From Pseudorasbora parva (taxonomy: Eukaryota > Chordata > Actinopteri > Cypriniformes > Gobionidae), in the NCBI RefSeq assembly GCF_024679245.1, contig NC_090178.1:24655703-24719702 (forward strand): a DNA stretch of 64,000 nucleotides, in the 5' to 3' direction. The position numbers and the translations under genes were made by a program. Below are positions 1-11,934 of this stretch, in pieces (the first letter of the stretch is position 1; the number at the start of each line of letters is the position of its first letter). The notes below the pieces were generated by a model. It was not told the origin of the DNA. It saw only the letters and a program-made list of their open reading frames with translations, and did not search any database.

Positions 1-15
1 TATCTTCCCTCCTAG

Positions 16-81
16 AGATCTTCCCACAACTGATCCGACCGTTTCAACAACTTCTACAACTTCTACACCAAAACCTACTAT
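16..81 (+). CDS. Mucin-like Thr/Ser/Pro repeat exon 1
   Basis: This is a 66-bp exon between acceptor CTTCCCTCCTAG and donor GTAAGC. Read in phase 2 (two bases from the previous exon plus the leading A make ATA, Ile) it encodes 22 residues starting DLPTTDPTVS and ending KPT, with 10 Thr, 3 Ser and 4 Pro. The frame starting at base 1 hits TGA. The frame starting at base 3 is open inside the exon but reads T+AG at the next junction. Only the Thr-rich frame is continuous. Such PTS repeats are the usual O-glycosylated stalk of mucins and other secreted or surface proteins; that role is inferred from composition. No signal peptide, cysteine-rich domain or membrane segment lies in the window, so the gene is not named. 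Confidence 0.72.
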
Positions 82-200
82 GTAAGCTTTGTCATTTTAA
101 ATGGTTATTGTTTAAAACAGTGTTCAGAGTTTACAGAAGGAAATTGAATACATTGATGTAGAATCTGATCAAATAAACCTAACAGTATCTTCCCTCCTAG
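16..200 (+). repeat. Array unit 1, contracted to 185 bp
   Basis: Exon 1 is followed by a 119-bp intron instead of about 2.46 kb. The donor GTAAG is joined directly to the CTTTGTCATTTTAAATGG sequence that normally lies about 130 bp upstream of the next exon. The deletion removed the poly-T run, fold-back element and internal duplication. Both splice sites survive, so the exon chain stays usable. Confidence 0.85.
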
Positions 201-266
201 AGATCTTCCCACAACTGATCCGACCGTTTCAACAACTTCTACAACTTCTACACCAAAACCTACTAT
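201..266 (+). CDS. Mucin-like Thr/Ser/Pro repeat exon 2
   Basis: Identical in all 66 bases to exon 1. Acceptor CCTCCTAG and consensus donor GTAAGT. Phase 2 on both sides, so inclusion or skipping keeps the frame. Confidence 0.74.
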
Positions 267-1012
267 GTAAGTCACAATCACATATGCTCAGATTTGTTTA
301 TGTGGATGGAAATAGTTGAAAGAAATGCTACATTTATTTTTATTTTATGACGGCATGACTTTATTGTATTAAGCAATACTATTTGGGAGGCAATTCAAAT
401 GTAACGCAAATCATTTGCGAGAGCAAAAGCATTGACTTAATATTTTTCCTCATTTTATTTTCTTTCAATCTTCTATTTTTCAATCACAATGTCACTTTAG
501 GGGCTCTGTAAAGATCACTGACGTGACAATGAAGCGCGAATCACCTTTTTTGCATTTGACAAGATTTGAGCGAATGCAAATAGCTTATCGAGAGAACACA
601 AATATCTTTGTAAGAGAACGCAGACGCTTTGGAAAATACTTTTTTCCTCATATCTCATATTTTTTTTCCACCACCATGTCCCTTTAGGGGCTCTGAAACA
701 AAGTGTACTGAATAAAGACTGGTGGTTTAAAAGATGTTTTTGCACTCTCTCATTGATTTTTTTTTTTGGCCACAGGCTATTTAATACTGAGCACCGATGG
801 TGTGAGGACCCTATTGGAATTGCTCAGCCTATTATTATTATTCTTTTCCCCAAATTAATCGCTTTTTTGAAGGCCTAAAGATTGAAAACTCATGAAACTT
901 TGCACATGCGTAAGAAGTGGTGCAAATTTACGGCTGATATGAGTTTCAGAATTAGACATGGCAAAATGGCTCAATAGCGCCACCTATAACATTTCATTAA
1001 AAAACAATAAAT

Positions 1013-1095
1013 CACTCAAAACTGAAAATTTGATGTTTTTCCCCCAGGGCATGCAAGATGTAGGTGTGTTTGTTTCTTCAGTAGAACACAAATTA

Positions 1096-1139
<44 letters not shown>

Positions 1140-1824
1140 CCGGCCATTGCCTTATAATGCATGTCAATAGTTTTTTTTTTTTTAAATTAGAGTTACTATG
1201 AGAGTAAAAAACACACAGACATAGTAATCCATATGAAACCCTGTGGCTCGCGGCGACACATTGATGTCTTAAGACACGAAACATTCGGTTTCTGCGAGAA
1301 ACCGATCAGTATTTGGGTTATTTTTTTACCTAATAACTAGTATTTCCAAACCCCGTTACTTCCGCCGGAGAAGATCAAAACCCTGCGCGATCATATATAT
1401 AGATTCCTCATAGTGTCTGCATGGATGGCACGGATTGGTCAAATGATGAATCTATGTAAATATATATCTATGATCGCGCCGGATTTTTGACTTTCTCCTG
1501 CGGAAGTAATGGCGTTGGGAATAGTAGATGAGATTCGTCTGATATGAGGTAAAAAAAAACAACAACACAAATGCTGATAGGTTTCTCGTAGAAACCGAAC
1601 ATTTCGTGCCTTGCCGTGAGCCACAGGGTTTAATATGGGTTAGTATGTCTGTGTTTTTTTACTCTCATAGTGACTTTCATAGAAAACATCTCATTGACAT
1701 GCATTATACAGCAACGGTTGGAGCTACAAATCTTCATTTGTGTTCTACTGAAGAAACAAACACACTTACATCTTGCATACCCTGGGGATAAGCAGGTCAT
1801 TTTTGGGTGAACTAACACTTTAAG
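1013..1824. repeat. Fold-back element in unit 2
   Basis: The left arm (CCCAGGGCATGCAAGATG, poly-T, ACTATGAGAGTAAAAAACAC, GTGGCTCGCGGCGACAC) is repeated in reverse complement on the right (GAGCCACAGGG, TTTTTACTCTCATAG, CATCTTGCATACCCTGGGG). The arms are about 370 bp and imperfect, meeting near 1430. The outer right end GGGTGAACTAACACTTTAAG resembles terminal sequences of fish non-autonomous DNA transposons; the left counterpart is degenerate. Open frames of 61 and 115 codons inside it on both strands look like by-products of the inverted repeat, not genes. It probably entered the ancestral unit once and was copied with it. Superfamily not assigned. Confidence 0.8.
1098..1136 (+). repeat. Poly-T tract, length-variable between units
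   Basis: A run of 39 T in unit 2. The equivalent run is 38 in unit 3 and 27 in unit 4, is broken by a G in units 5 and 7, and is much shorter in units 8 and 11. It lies in the left arm of the fold-back element, and replication slippage explains the variation. Confidence 0.9.
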
Positions 1825-2047
1825 CGCAGTTTGAGCTACATTAAATGTATGAGTATGAAATTCGGTAGACACAATTAACCAATACCTACAAAAAAGACCC
1901 TGGGTGCAAAATATGAAAACCCAAAAGGAGGTCAGATGTTTTAAATTTTCTCTGCAATTTTTTGCAGTTTTTGCCATTTCCAGACGTAGTAGCTACTTTA
2001 ACAAACTCCACCTAGAGATTTAATCAGATCATCATCATGTTTTCACA

Positions 2048-2590
2048 GTCTAATCTAAAGGCCATGGCGAGGTTAAATTGTGAAGATCTTGAGTTTTCCC
2101 TGGAGAGCGTGCTCGTGGTGGCCTGACCAATTTGTTTTGCCATGAAACAGGAAGTTGTTGTAACTCGGGCATACAATTTCCGATCTGCCCCAAACTTCAC
2201 AGCTTTGATAAGAGTTCTGGCCTGAAGACATTTACATGACAATATTCAGTTACAGTCATAGCGACGCCTGTGGGCAACAGGAAAGGCCATGTTTTACACA
2301 GTGATGAGTAGAACAACATGATATTCGGTCGATCTAGTCTTAAGCCCTTGTTGATGTTAAATTATTAAGATCTTAAGTTTTCAATCAAGGGTGTGTCCAT
2401 GGCGGCCTGTCAAAGTATTATGTTTCACCAGGACATAGGAAGCTGTTGTAAGTCAGGCATACAATGTCCGATCTGCCTCAAGCCTCACGTTTGATAAGAG
2501 TCCTGACCTGAAGACATCTACATACCAATATTAGTTAGTTATAGCGCCACCTGCTGGCAACAGGAAACTGCATGCTCATAAAGTGCTATT
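2048..2590 (+). repeat. Diverged internal tandem duplication (2048-2308 / 2335-2590)
   Basis: Both copies share the order TGTTAAATT...AAGATCTTgAGTTTTC, GGCGGCCTG, GGAAGcTGTTGTAA, CATACAAT-TCCGATCTGCC, TTTGATAAGAGT-CTG-CCTGAAGACAT, then AGCGcC-CCTG-TGGCAACAGGAAA. They are clearly diverged from each other but nearly constant between units, so this duplication predates amplification of the 2.5-kb unit. It recurs in every full unit. Confidence 0.85.
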
Positions 2591-2739
2591 CTTAAAAAAT
2601 GATTCCTTGCACATAAGGGTCAGAGCTTTGTCATTTTAAATGGTTATTGTTTAAAACAGTGTTCAGAGTTTACAGAAGGAAATTGAATACATTAATGTAG
2701 AATCTGATCAAATAAACCTAACAGTATCTTCCCTCCTAG

Positions 2740-2805
2740 AGATCTTCCCACAACTGATCCGACCGTTTCAACAACTTCTACAACTTCTACACCAAAACCT
2801 ACTAT
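2740..2805 (+). CDS. Mucin-like Thr/Ser/Pro repeat exon 3
   Basis: Identical to exon 2 in all 66 bases. Acceptor CCTCCTAG, donor GTAAGT, phase 2. Confidence 0.74.
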
Positions 2806-3551
2806 GTAAGTCACAATCACATATGCTCAGATTTGTTTATGTGGATGGAAATAGTTGAAAGAAATCCTACATTTATTTTTATTTTATGACGGCATGACTT
2901 TATTGTATTAAGCAATACTATTTGGGAGGCAATTCAAATGTAACGCAAATCATTTGCGAGAGCAAAAGCATTGACTTAATATTTTTCCTCATTTTATTTT
3001 CTTTCAATCTTCTATTTTTCAATCACAATGTCACTTTAGGGGCTCTGTAAAGATCACTGACGTGACAATGAAGCGCGAATCACCTTTTTTGCATTTGACA
3101 AGATTTGAGCGAATGCAAATAGCTTATCGAGAGAACACAAATATCTTTGTAAGAGAACGCAGACGCTTTGGAAAATACTTTTTTCCTCATATCTCATATT
3201 TTTTTTCCACCACCATGTCCCTTTAGGGGCTCTGAAACAAAGTGTACTGAATAAAGACTGGTGGTTTAAAAGATGTTTTTGCACTCTCTCATTGATTTTT
3301 TTTTTTGGCCACAGGCTATTTAATACTGAGCACCGATGGTGTGAGGACCCTATTGGAATTGCTCAGCCTATTATTATTATTCTTTTCCCCAAATTAATCG
3401 CTTTTTTGAAGGCCTAAAGATAGAAAACTCATGAAACTTTGCACATGCGTAAGAAGTGGTGCAAATTTACGGCTGATATGAGTTTCAGAATTAGACATGG
3501 CAAAATGGCTCAATAGCGCCACCTATAACATTTTATTAAAAAACAATAAAT

Positions 3552-3634
3552 CACTCAAAACTGAAAATTTGATGTTTTTCCCCCAGGGCATGCAAGATGT
3601 AGGTGTGTTTGTTTCTTCAGTAGAACACAAATTA

Positions 3635-3677
<43 letters not shown>

Positions 3678-4362
3678 CCGGCCATTGCCTTATAATGCAT
3701 GTCAATAGTTTTTTTTTTTTTAAATTAGAGTTACTATGAGAGTAAAAAACACACAGACATAGTAATCCATATGAAACCCTGTGGCTCGCGGCGACACATT
3801 GATGTCTTAAGACACGAAACATTCGGTTTCTGCGAGAAACCGATCAGTATTTGGGTTATTTTTTTACCTAATAACTAGTATTTCCAAACCCCGTTACTTC
3901 CGCCGGAGAAGATCAAAACCCTGCGCGATCATATATATAGATTCCTCATAGTGTCTGCATGGATGGCACGGATTGGTCAAATGATGAATCTATGTAAATA
4001 TATATCTATGATCGCGCCGGATTTTTGACTTTCTCCTGCGGAAGTAATGGCGTTGGGAATAGTAGATGAGATTCGTCTGATATGAGGTAAAAAAAAACAA
4101 CAACACAAATGCTGATAGGTTTCTCGTAGAAACCGAACATTTCGTGCCTTGCCGTGAGCCACAGGGTTTAATATGGGTTAGTATGTCTGTGTTTTTTTAC
4201 TCTCATAGTGACTCTCATAGAAAACATCTCATTGACATGCATTATACAGCAACGGTTGGAGCTACAAATCTTCATTTGTGTTCTACTGAAGAAACAAACA
4301 CACTTACATCTTGCATACCCTGGGGATAAGCAGGTCATTTTTGGGTGAACTAACACTTTAAG
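3552..4362. repeat. Fold-back element in unit 3
   Basis: Full copy with both arms. Confidence 0.8.
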
Positions 4363-5277
4363 CGCAGTTTGAGCTACATTAAATGTATGAGTATGAAATT
4401 CGGTAGACACAATTAACCAATACCTACAAAAAAGACCCTGGGTGCAAAATATGAAAACCCAAAAGGAGGTCAGATGTTTTAAATTTTCTCTGCAATTTTT
4501 TGCAGTTTTTGCCATTTCCAGACGTAGTAGCTACTTTAACAAACTCCACCTAGAGATTTAATCAGATCATCATCATGTTTTCACAGTCTAATCTAAAGGC
4601 CATGGCGAGGTTAAATTGTGAAGATCTTGAGTTTTCCCTGGAGAGCGTGCTCGTGGTGGCCTGACAAATTTGTTTTGCCATGAAACAGGAAGTTGTTGTA
4701 ACTCGGGCATACAATTTCCGATCTGCCCCAAACTTCACAGCTTTGATAAGAGTTCTGGCCTGAAGACATTTACATGACAATATTCAGTTACAGTCATAGC
4801 GACGCCTGTGGGCAACAGGAAAGGCCATGTTTTACACAGTGATGAGTAGAACAACATGATATTCGGTCGATCTAGTCTTAAGCCCTTGTTGATGTTAAAT
4901 TATTAAGATCTTAAGTTTTCAATCAAGGGTGTGTCCATGGCGGCCTGTCAAAGTATTATGTTTCACCAGGACATAGGAAGCTGTTGTAAGTCAGGCATAC
5001 AATGTCCGATCTGCCTCAAGCCTCACGTTTGATAAGAGTCCTGACCTGAAGACATCTACATACCAATATTAGTTAGTTATAGCGCCACCTGCTGGCAACA
5101 GGAAACTGCATGCTCATAAAGTGCTATTCTTAAAAAATGATTCCTTGCACATAAGGGTCAGAGCTTTGTCATTTTAAATGGTTATTGTTTAAAACAGTGT
5201 TCAGAGTTTACAGAAGGAAATTGAATACATTAATGTAGAATCTGATCAAATAAACCTAACAGTATCTTCCCTCCTAG

Positions 5278-5343
5278 AGATCTTCCCACAACTGATCCGA
5301 CCGTTTCAACAACTTCTACAACTTCTACACCAAAACCTACTAT
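5278..5343 (+). CDS. Mucin-like Thr/Ser/Pro repeat exon 4
   Basis: Identical to exon 2. Acceptor and GTAAGT donor intact. Confidence 0.74.
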
Positions 5344-6089
5344 GTAAGTCACAATCACATATGCTCAGATTTGTTTATGTGGATGGAAATAGTTGAAAGA
5401 AATCCTACATTTATTTTTATTTTATGACGGCATGACTTTATTGTATTAAGCAATACTATTTGGGAGGCAATTCAAATGTAACGCAAATCATTTGCGAGAG
5501 CAAAAGCATTGACTTAATATTTTTCCTCATTTTATTTTCTTTCAATCTTCTATTTTTCAATCACAATGTCACTTTAGGGGCTCTGTAAAGATCACTGACG
5601 TGACAATGAAGCGCGAATCACCTTTTTTGCATTTGACAAGATTTGAGCGAATGCAAATAGCTTATCGAGAGAACACAAATATCTTTGTAAGAGAACGCAG
5701 ACGCTTTGGAAAATACTTTTTTCCTCATATCTCATATTTTTTTTCCACCACCATGTCCCTTTAGGGGCTCTGAAACAAAGTGTACTGAATAAAGACTGGT
5801 GGTTTAAAAGATGTTTTTGCACTCTCTCATTGATTTTTTTTTTTGGCCACAGGCTATTTAATACTGAGCACCGATGGTGTGAGGACCCTATTGGAATTGC
5901 TCAGCCTATTATTATTATTCTTTTCCCCAAATTAATCGCTTTTTTGAAGGCCTAAAGATAGAAAACTCATGAAACTTTGCACATGCGTAAGAAGTGGTGC
6001 AAATTTACGGCTGATATGAGTTTCAGAATTAGACATGGCAAAATGGCTCAATAGCGCCACCTATAACATTTTATTAAAAAACAATAAAT

Positions 6090-6889
6090 CACTCAAAACT
6101 GAAAATTTGATGTTTTTCCCCCAGGGCATGCAAGATGTAGGTGTGTTTGTTTCTTCAGTAGAACACAAATTAAGTTTTTTTTTTTTTTTTTTTTTTTTTT
6201 TACTCCGGCCATTGCCTTATAATGCATGTCAATAGTTTTTTTTTTTTTAAATTAGAGTTACTATGAGAGTAAAAAACACACAGACATAGTAATCCATATG
6301 AAACCCTGTGGCTCGCGGCGACACATTGATGTCTTAAGACACGAAACATTCGGTTTCTGCGAGAAACCGATCAGTATTTGGGTTATTTTTTTACCTAATA
6401 TCTAGTATTTCCAAACCCCGTTACTTCCGCCGGAGAAGATCAAAACCCTGCGCGATCATATATATAGATTCCTCATAGTGTCTGCATGGATGGCACGGAT
6501 TGGTCAAATGATGAATCTATGTAAATATATATCTATGATCGCGCCGGATTTTTGACTTTCTCCTGCGGAAGTAATGGCGTTGGGAATAGTAGATGAGATT
6601 CGTCTGATATGAGGTAAAAAAAAACAACAACACAAATGCTGATAGGTTTCTCGTAGAAACCGAACATTTCGTGCCTTGCCGTGAGCCACAGGGTTTAATA
6701 TGGGTTAGTATGTCTGTGTTTTTTTACTCTCATAGTGACTCTCATAGAAAACATCTCATTGACATGCATTATACAGCAACGGTTGGAGCTACAAATCTTC
6801 ATTTGTGTTCTACTGAAGAAACAAACACACTTACATCTTGCATACCCTGGGGATAAGCAGGTCATTTTTGGGTGAACTAACACTTTAAG
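6090..6889. repeat. Fold-back element in unit 4
   Basis: Full copy with both arms. Confidence 0.8.
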
Positions 6890-7804
6890 CGCAGTTTGAG
6901 CTACATTAAATGTATGAGTATGAAATTCGGTAGACACAATTAACCAATACCTACAAAAAAGACCCTGGGTGCAAAATATGAAAACCCAAAAGGAGGTCAG
7001 ATGTTTTAAATTTTCTCTGCAATTTTTTGCAGTTTTTGCCATTTCCAGACGTAGTAGCTACTTTAACAAACTCCACCTAGAGATTTAATCAGATCATCAT
7101 CATGTTTTCACAGTCTAATCTAAAGGCCATGGCGAGGTTAAATTGTGAAGATCTTGAGTTTTCCCTGGAGAGCGTGCTCGTGGTGGCCTGACAAATTTGT
7201 TTTGCCATGAAACAGGAAGTTGTTGTAACTCGGGCATACAATTTCCGATCTGCCCCAAACTTCACAGCTTTGATAAGAGTTCTGGCCTGAAGACATTTAC
7301 ATGACAATATTCAGTTACAGTCATAGCGCCGCCTGTGGGCAACAGGAAAGGCCATGTTTTACACAGTGATGAGTAGAACAACATGATATTCGGTCGATCT
7401 AGTCTTAAGCCCTTGTTGATGTTAAATTTTTAAGATCTTAAGTTTTCAATGAAGGGTGTGTCCATGGCGGCCTGTCAAAGTATTATGTTTCACCAGGACA
7501 TAGGAAGCTGTTGTAAGTCAGGCATACAATGTCCGATCTGCCTCAAGCCTCACGTTTGATAAGAGTCCTGGCCTGAAGACATCTACATACCAATATTAGT
7601 TAGTTATAGCGCCACCTGCTGGCAACAGGAAACTGCATGCTCATAAAGTGCTATTCTTAAGAAATGATTCCTTGCACATAAGGGTCAGAGCTTTGTCATT
7701 TTAAATGGTTATTGTTTAAAACAGTGTTCAGAGTTTACAGACGGAAATTGAATACATTAATGTAGAATCTGATCAAATAAACCTAACAGTATCTTCCCTC
7801 CTAG

Positions 7805-7870
7805 AGATCTTCCCACAACTGATCCGACCGTTTCAACAACTTCTACAACTTCTACACCAAAACCTACTAT
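7805..7870 (+). CDS. Mucin-like Thr/Ser/Pro repeat exon 5
   Basis: Identical to exon 2. Splice sites intact. Confidence 0.74.
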
Positions 7871-8618
7871 GTAAGTCACAATCACATATGCTCAGATTTG
7901 TTTATGTGGATGGAAATAGTTGAAAGAAATCCTACATTTATTATTGTTTTATGACGGCATGACTTTATTGTATTAAGCAATACTATTTGGGAGGCAATTC
8001 AAATGTAACGCAAATCATTTGCGAGAGCAAAAGCATTGACTTAATATTTTTCCTCATTTTATTTTCTTTCAATCTTCTATTTTTCAATCACAATGTCACT
8101 TTAGGGGCTCTGTAAAGATCACTGACGTGACAATGAAGCGCGAATCACCTTTTTTGCATTTGACAAGATTTGAGCGAATGCAAATAGCTTATCGAGAGAA
8201 CACAAATATCTTTGTGAGAGAACGCAGACGCTTTGGAAAATACTTTTTTCCTCATATCTCATATTTTTTTTCCACCACCATGTCCCTTTAGGGGCTCTGA
8301 AACAAAGTGTACTGAATAAAGACTGGTGGTTTAAAAGATGTTTTTGCACTCTCTCATTGATTTTTTTTTTTTTGGCCACAGGCTATTTAATACTGAGCAC
8401 CGATGGTGTGAGGACCCTATTGGAATTGCTCAGCCTATTATTATTATTCTTTTCCCCAAATTAATCGCTTTTTTGAAGGCCTAAAGATAGAAAACTCATG
8501 AAACTTTGCACATGCGTAAGAAGTGGTGCAAATTTACGGCTGATATGAGTTTCAGAATTAGACATGGCAAAATGGCTCAATAGCGCCACCTATAACATTT
8601 TATTTAAAAACAATAAAT

Positions 8619-9415
8619 CACTCAAAACTGAAAATTTGATGTTTTTCCCCCAGGGCATGCAAGATGTAGGTGTGTTTGTTTCTTCAGTAGAACACAAATT
8701 AAGTTTTTTTTTTTGTTTTTTTTTTTACTCCGGCCATTGCCTTAAAATCTGCATGTCAATAGTTTTTTTTTTTAAATTAGAGTTACTATGAGAGTAAAAA
8801 ACACACAGACATAGTGATCCATATGAAACCCTGTGGCTCGCGGCGACACATTGATGTCTTAAGACACGAAACATTCGGTTTCTGCGAGAAACCGATCAGT
8901 ATTTGGGTTATTTTTTTATCTAATATCTAGTATTTCCAAACCCCGTTACTTCCGCCGGAGAAGATCAAAACCCTGCGCGATCATATATATAGATTCCGCA
9001 TAGTGTCTGCATGGATGGCACGGATTGGTCAAATGATGAATCTATGTAAATATATATCTATGATCGCGCCAGATTTTTGACTTTCTCCTGCTGAAGTAAT
9101 GGCGTTGGGAATAGTAGATGAGATTCGTCTGAAATGAGGTAAAAAAATAACAACAACACAAATGCTGATAGGTTTCTCGTAGAAACCGAACATTTCGTGT
9201 CTTGCCGTGAGCCACAGGGTTTAATATGGGTTAGTATGTCTGTGTTTTTTTACTCTCATACGGACTCTCATAGAAAACATCTCATTGACATGCATTATAC
9301 AGCAACGGTTGGAGCTACAAATCTTCATTTGTGTTCTACTGAAGAAACAAACACACTTACATCTTGCATACCCTGGGGATAAGCAGGTCATTTTTGGGTG
9401 AACTAACACTTTAAG
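8619..9415. repeat. Fold-back element in unit 5
   Basis: Full copy; the poly-T in the left arm is broken by a G. Confidence 0.8.
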
Positions 9416-10330
9416 CGTAGTTTGAGCTACATTAAATGTATGAGTATGAAATTCGGTAGACACAATTAACCAATACCTACAAAAAAGACCCTGGGTGCAA
9501 AATATGAAAACCCAAAAGGAGGTCAGATGTTTTAAATTTTCTCTGCAATTTTTTGCAGCTTTTGCCATTTCCAGACGTAGTAGCTACTTTAACAAACTCC
9601 ACCTAGAGATTTAATCAGATCATCATCATGTTTTCACAGTCTAATCTAAAGGCCATGGCGAGGTTAAATTGTGAAGATCTTGAGTTTTCCCTGGAGGGCG
9701 TGCCCGTGGTGGCCTGACAAATTTGTTTTGCCATGAAACAGGAAGTTGTTGTAACTCGGGCATACAATTTCCGATCTGCCCCAAACTTCACAGCTTTGAT
9801 AAGAGTTCTGGCCTGAAGACATTTACATGACAATATTCAGTTAGAGTCATAGCGCCGCCTGTGGGCAACAGGAAAGGCCATGTTTTACACAGTGATGAGT
9901 AGAACAACATGATATTCGGTCGATCTAGTCTTAAGCCCTTGTTGATGTTAAATTATTAAGATCTTAAGTTTTCAATGAAGGGTGTGTCCATGGCGGCCTG
10001 TCAAAGTATTATGTTTCACCAGGACATAGGAAGCTGTTGTAAGTCAGGCATACAATGTCCGATCTGCCTCAAGCCTCACGTTTGATAAGAGTCCTGGCCT
10101 GAAGACATCTACATACCAATATTAGTTAGTTATAGCGCCACCTGCTGGCAACAGGAAACTGCATGCTCATAAAGTGCTATTCTTAAGAAATGATTCCTTG
10201 CACATAAGGGTCAGAGCTTTGTCATTTTAAATGGTTATTGTTTAAAACAGTGTTCAGAGTTTACAGAAGGAAATTGAATACATTAATGTAGAATCTGATC
10301 AAATAAACCTAACAGTATCTTCCCTCCTAG

Positions 10331-10396
10331 AGATCTTCCCACAACTGATCCGACCGTTTCAACAACTTCTACAACTTCTACACCAAAACCTACTAT
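10331..10396 (+). CDS. Mucin-like Thr/Ser/Pro repeat exon 6
   Basis: Identical to exon 2. Splice sites intact. Confidence 0.74.
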
Positions 10397-11141
10397 GTAA
10401 GTCACAATCACATATGCTCAGATTTGTTTATGTGGATGGAAATAGTTGAAAGAAATCCTACATTTATTTTTGTTTTATGACAGCATGACTTTATTGTATT
10501 AAGCAATACTATTTGGGAGGCAATTCAAATGTAACGCAAATCATTTGCGAGAGCAAAAGCATTGACTTAATATTTTTCCTCATTTTATTTTCTTTCAATC
10601 TTCTATTTTTCAATCACAATGTCACTTTAGGGGCTCTGTAAAGATCACTGACGTGACAATGAAGCACGAATCACCTTTTTTGCATTTGACAAGATTTGAG
10701 CGAATGCAAATAGCTTATCGAGAGAACACAAATATCTTTGTGAGAGAATGCAGACGCTTTGGAAAATACTTTTTTCCTCATATCTCATATTTTTTTCCAC
10801 CACCATGTCCCTTTAGGGGCTCTGAAACAAAGTGTACTGAATAAAGACTGGTGGTTTAAAAGATGTTTTTGCACTCTCTCATTGATTTTTTTTTTTGGCC
10901 ACAGGCTATTTAATACTGAGCACCGATGGTGTGAGGACCCTATTGGAATTGCTCAGCCTATTATTATTATTCTTTTCCCCAAATTAATCGCTTTTTTGAA
11001 GGCCTAAAGATAGAAAACTCATGAAACTTTGCACATGCGTAAGAAGTGGTGCAAATTTACGGCTGATATGAGTTTCAGAATTAGACATGGCAAAATGGCT
11101 CAATAGCGCCGCCTATAACATTTTATTAAAAAACAATAAAT

Positions 11142-11934
11142 CACTCAAAACTGAAAATTTGATGTTTTTCCCCCAGGGCATGCAATATGTAGGTGTGTTT
11201 GTTTCTTCAGTAGAACACAAATTAAGTTTTTTTTTTTTTTTTTTTTTACTCCGGCCATTGCCTTATAATGCATGTCAATAGTTTTTTTTTTTTTTAATTA
11301 GAGTTACTATGAGATTAAAAAACACACAGACATAGTAATCCATATGAAACCCTGTGGCTCGCGGCGACACATTGATGTCTTAAGACACGAAACATTCGGT
11401 TTCTGCGAGAAACCGATCAGTATTTGGGTTATTTTTTTACCTAATATCTAGTATTTCCAACACCGTTACTTCCGCCGGAGAAGATCAAAACCCTGCGCGA
11501 TCATATATATAGATTCCGCATAGTGTCTGCATGGATGGCACGGATTGGTCAAATGATGAATCTATGTAAATATATATCTATGATCGCGCCAGATTTTTGA
11601 CTTTCTCCTGCGGAAGTAATGGCGTTGGGAATAGTAGATGAGATTCGTCTGATATGAGGTAAAAAAAAACAACAACACAAATGCTGATAGGTTTCTCGTA
11701 GAAACCGAACATTTCGTGTCTTGCCGTGAGCCACAGGGTTTAATATGGGTTAGTATGTCTGTGTTTTTTTACTCTCATAGTGACTCTCATAGAAAACATC
11801 TCATTGACATGCATTATACAGCAACGGTTGGAGCTACAAATCTTCATTTGTGTTCTACTGAAGAAACAAACACACTTACATCTTGCATACCCTGGGGATA
11901 AGCAGGTCATTTTTGGGTGAACTAACACTTTAAG
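11142..11934. repeat. Fold-back element in unit 6
   Basis: Full copy with both arms. Confidence 0.8.

Larger units (their letters stand above)
201..2739 (+). repeat. Array unit 2 (2539 bp, uninterrupted)
   Basis: Complete reference unit. Exon 201-266, then a 2473-bp intron: AT-rich stretch with two TTTAGGGGCTCTG motifs (about 496 and 684), poly-T at 1098-1136, fold-back element 1013-1824, two diverged copies of a ~0.26-kb block (2048-2308 and 2335-2590), and the acceptor of exon 3. No convincing gene other than the exon was found. Confidence 0.92.
2740..5277 (+). repeat. Array unit 3 (2538 bp, uninterrupted)
   Basis: Almost the same sequence as unit 2 throughout, including the long poly-T (38 T). 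One visible difference is CCTGACCAATT to CCTGACAAATT in the internal duplication. Nothing else gene-like was found. Confidence 0.92.
5278..7804 (+). repeat. Array unit 4 (2527 bp, uninterrupted)
   Basis: Shorter than unit 3 mainly because the poly-T is 27 instead of 38. Scattered single-base changes occur in the fold-back and duplication. No further feature seen. Confidence 0.92.
7805..10330 (+). repeat. Array unit 5 (2526 bp, uninterrupted)
   Basis: The poly-T is interrupted by G. The fold-back arms carry extra changes (for example CATACGGACTC for CATAGTGACTC). No other feature seen. Confidence 0.92.

Noticed and set aside
496..720. TTTAGGGGCTCTG motifs preceded by pyrimidine tracts, the second followed by AATAAA, as possible alternative terminal exons in each unit
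   Set aside because: The acceptor-like CTTTAG is plausible and AATAAA follows the second motif, but there is no coding signal. Joined in phase 2, GGG CTC TGA or TGT AAA reads would add only a few residues. Unit 10 lacks the second copy without other change. Not enough to annotate.
958..1170. A + strand frame with a poly-Phe run
   Set aside because: The Phe run is the poly-T tract read as TTT; length varies between units and no homologue is recognised.
1439..1977. Open frames of 61 and 115 codons on both strands repeated in most units
   Set aside because: They lie in the arms of the fold-back element and in flanking intron, mirror each other because of the inverted repeat, show no domain, and cross the poly-T and palindrome features. 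Treated as by-products.
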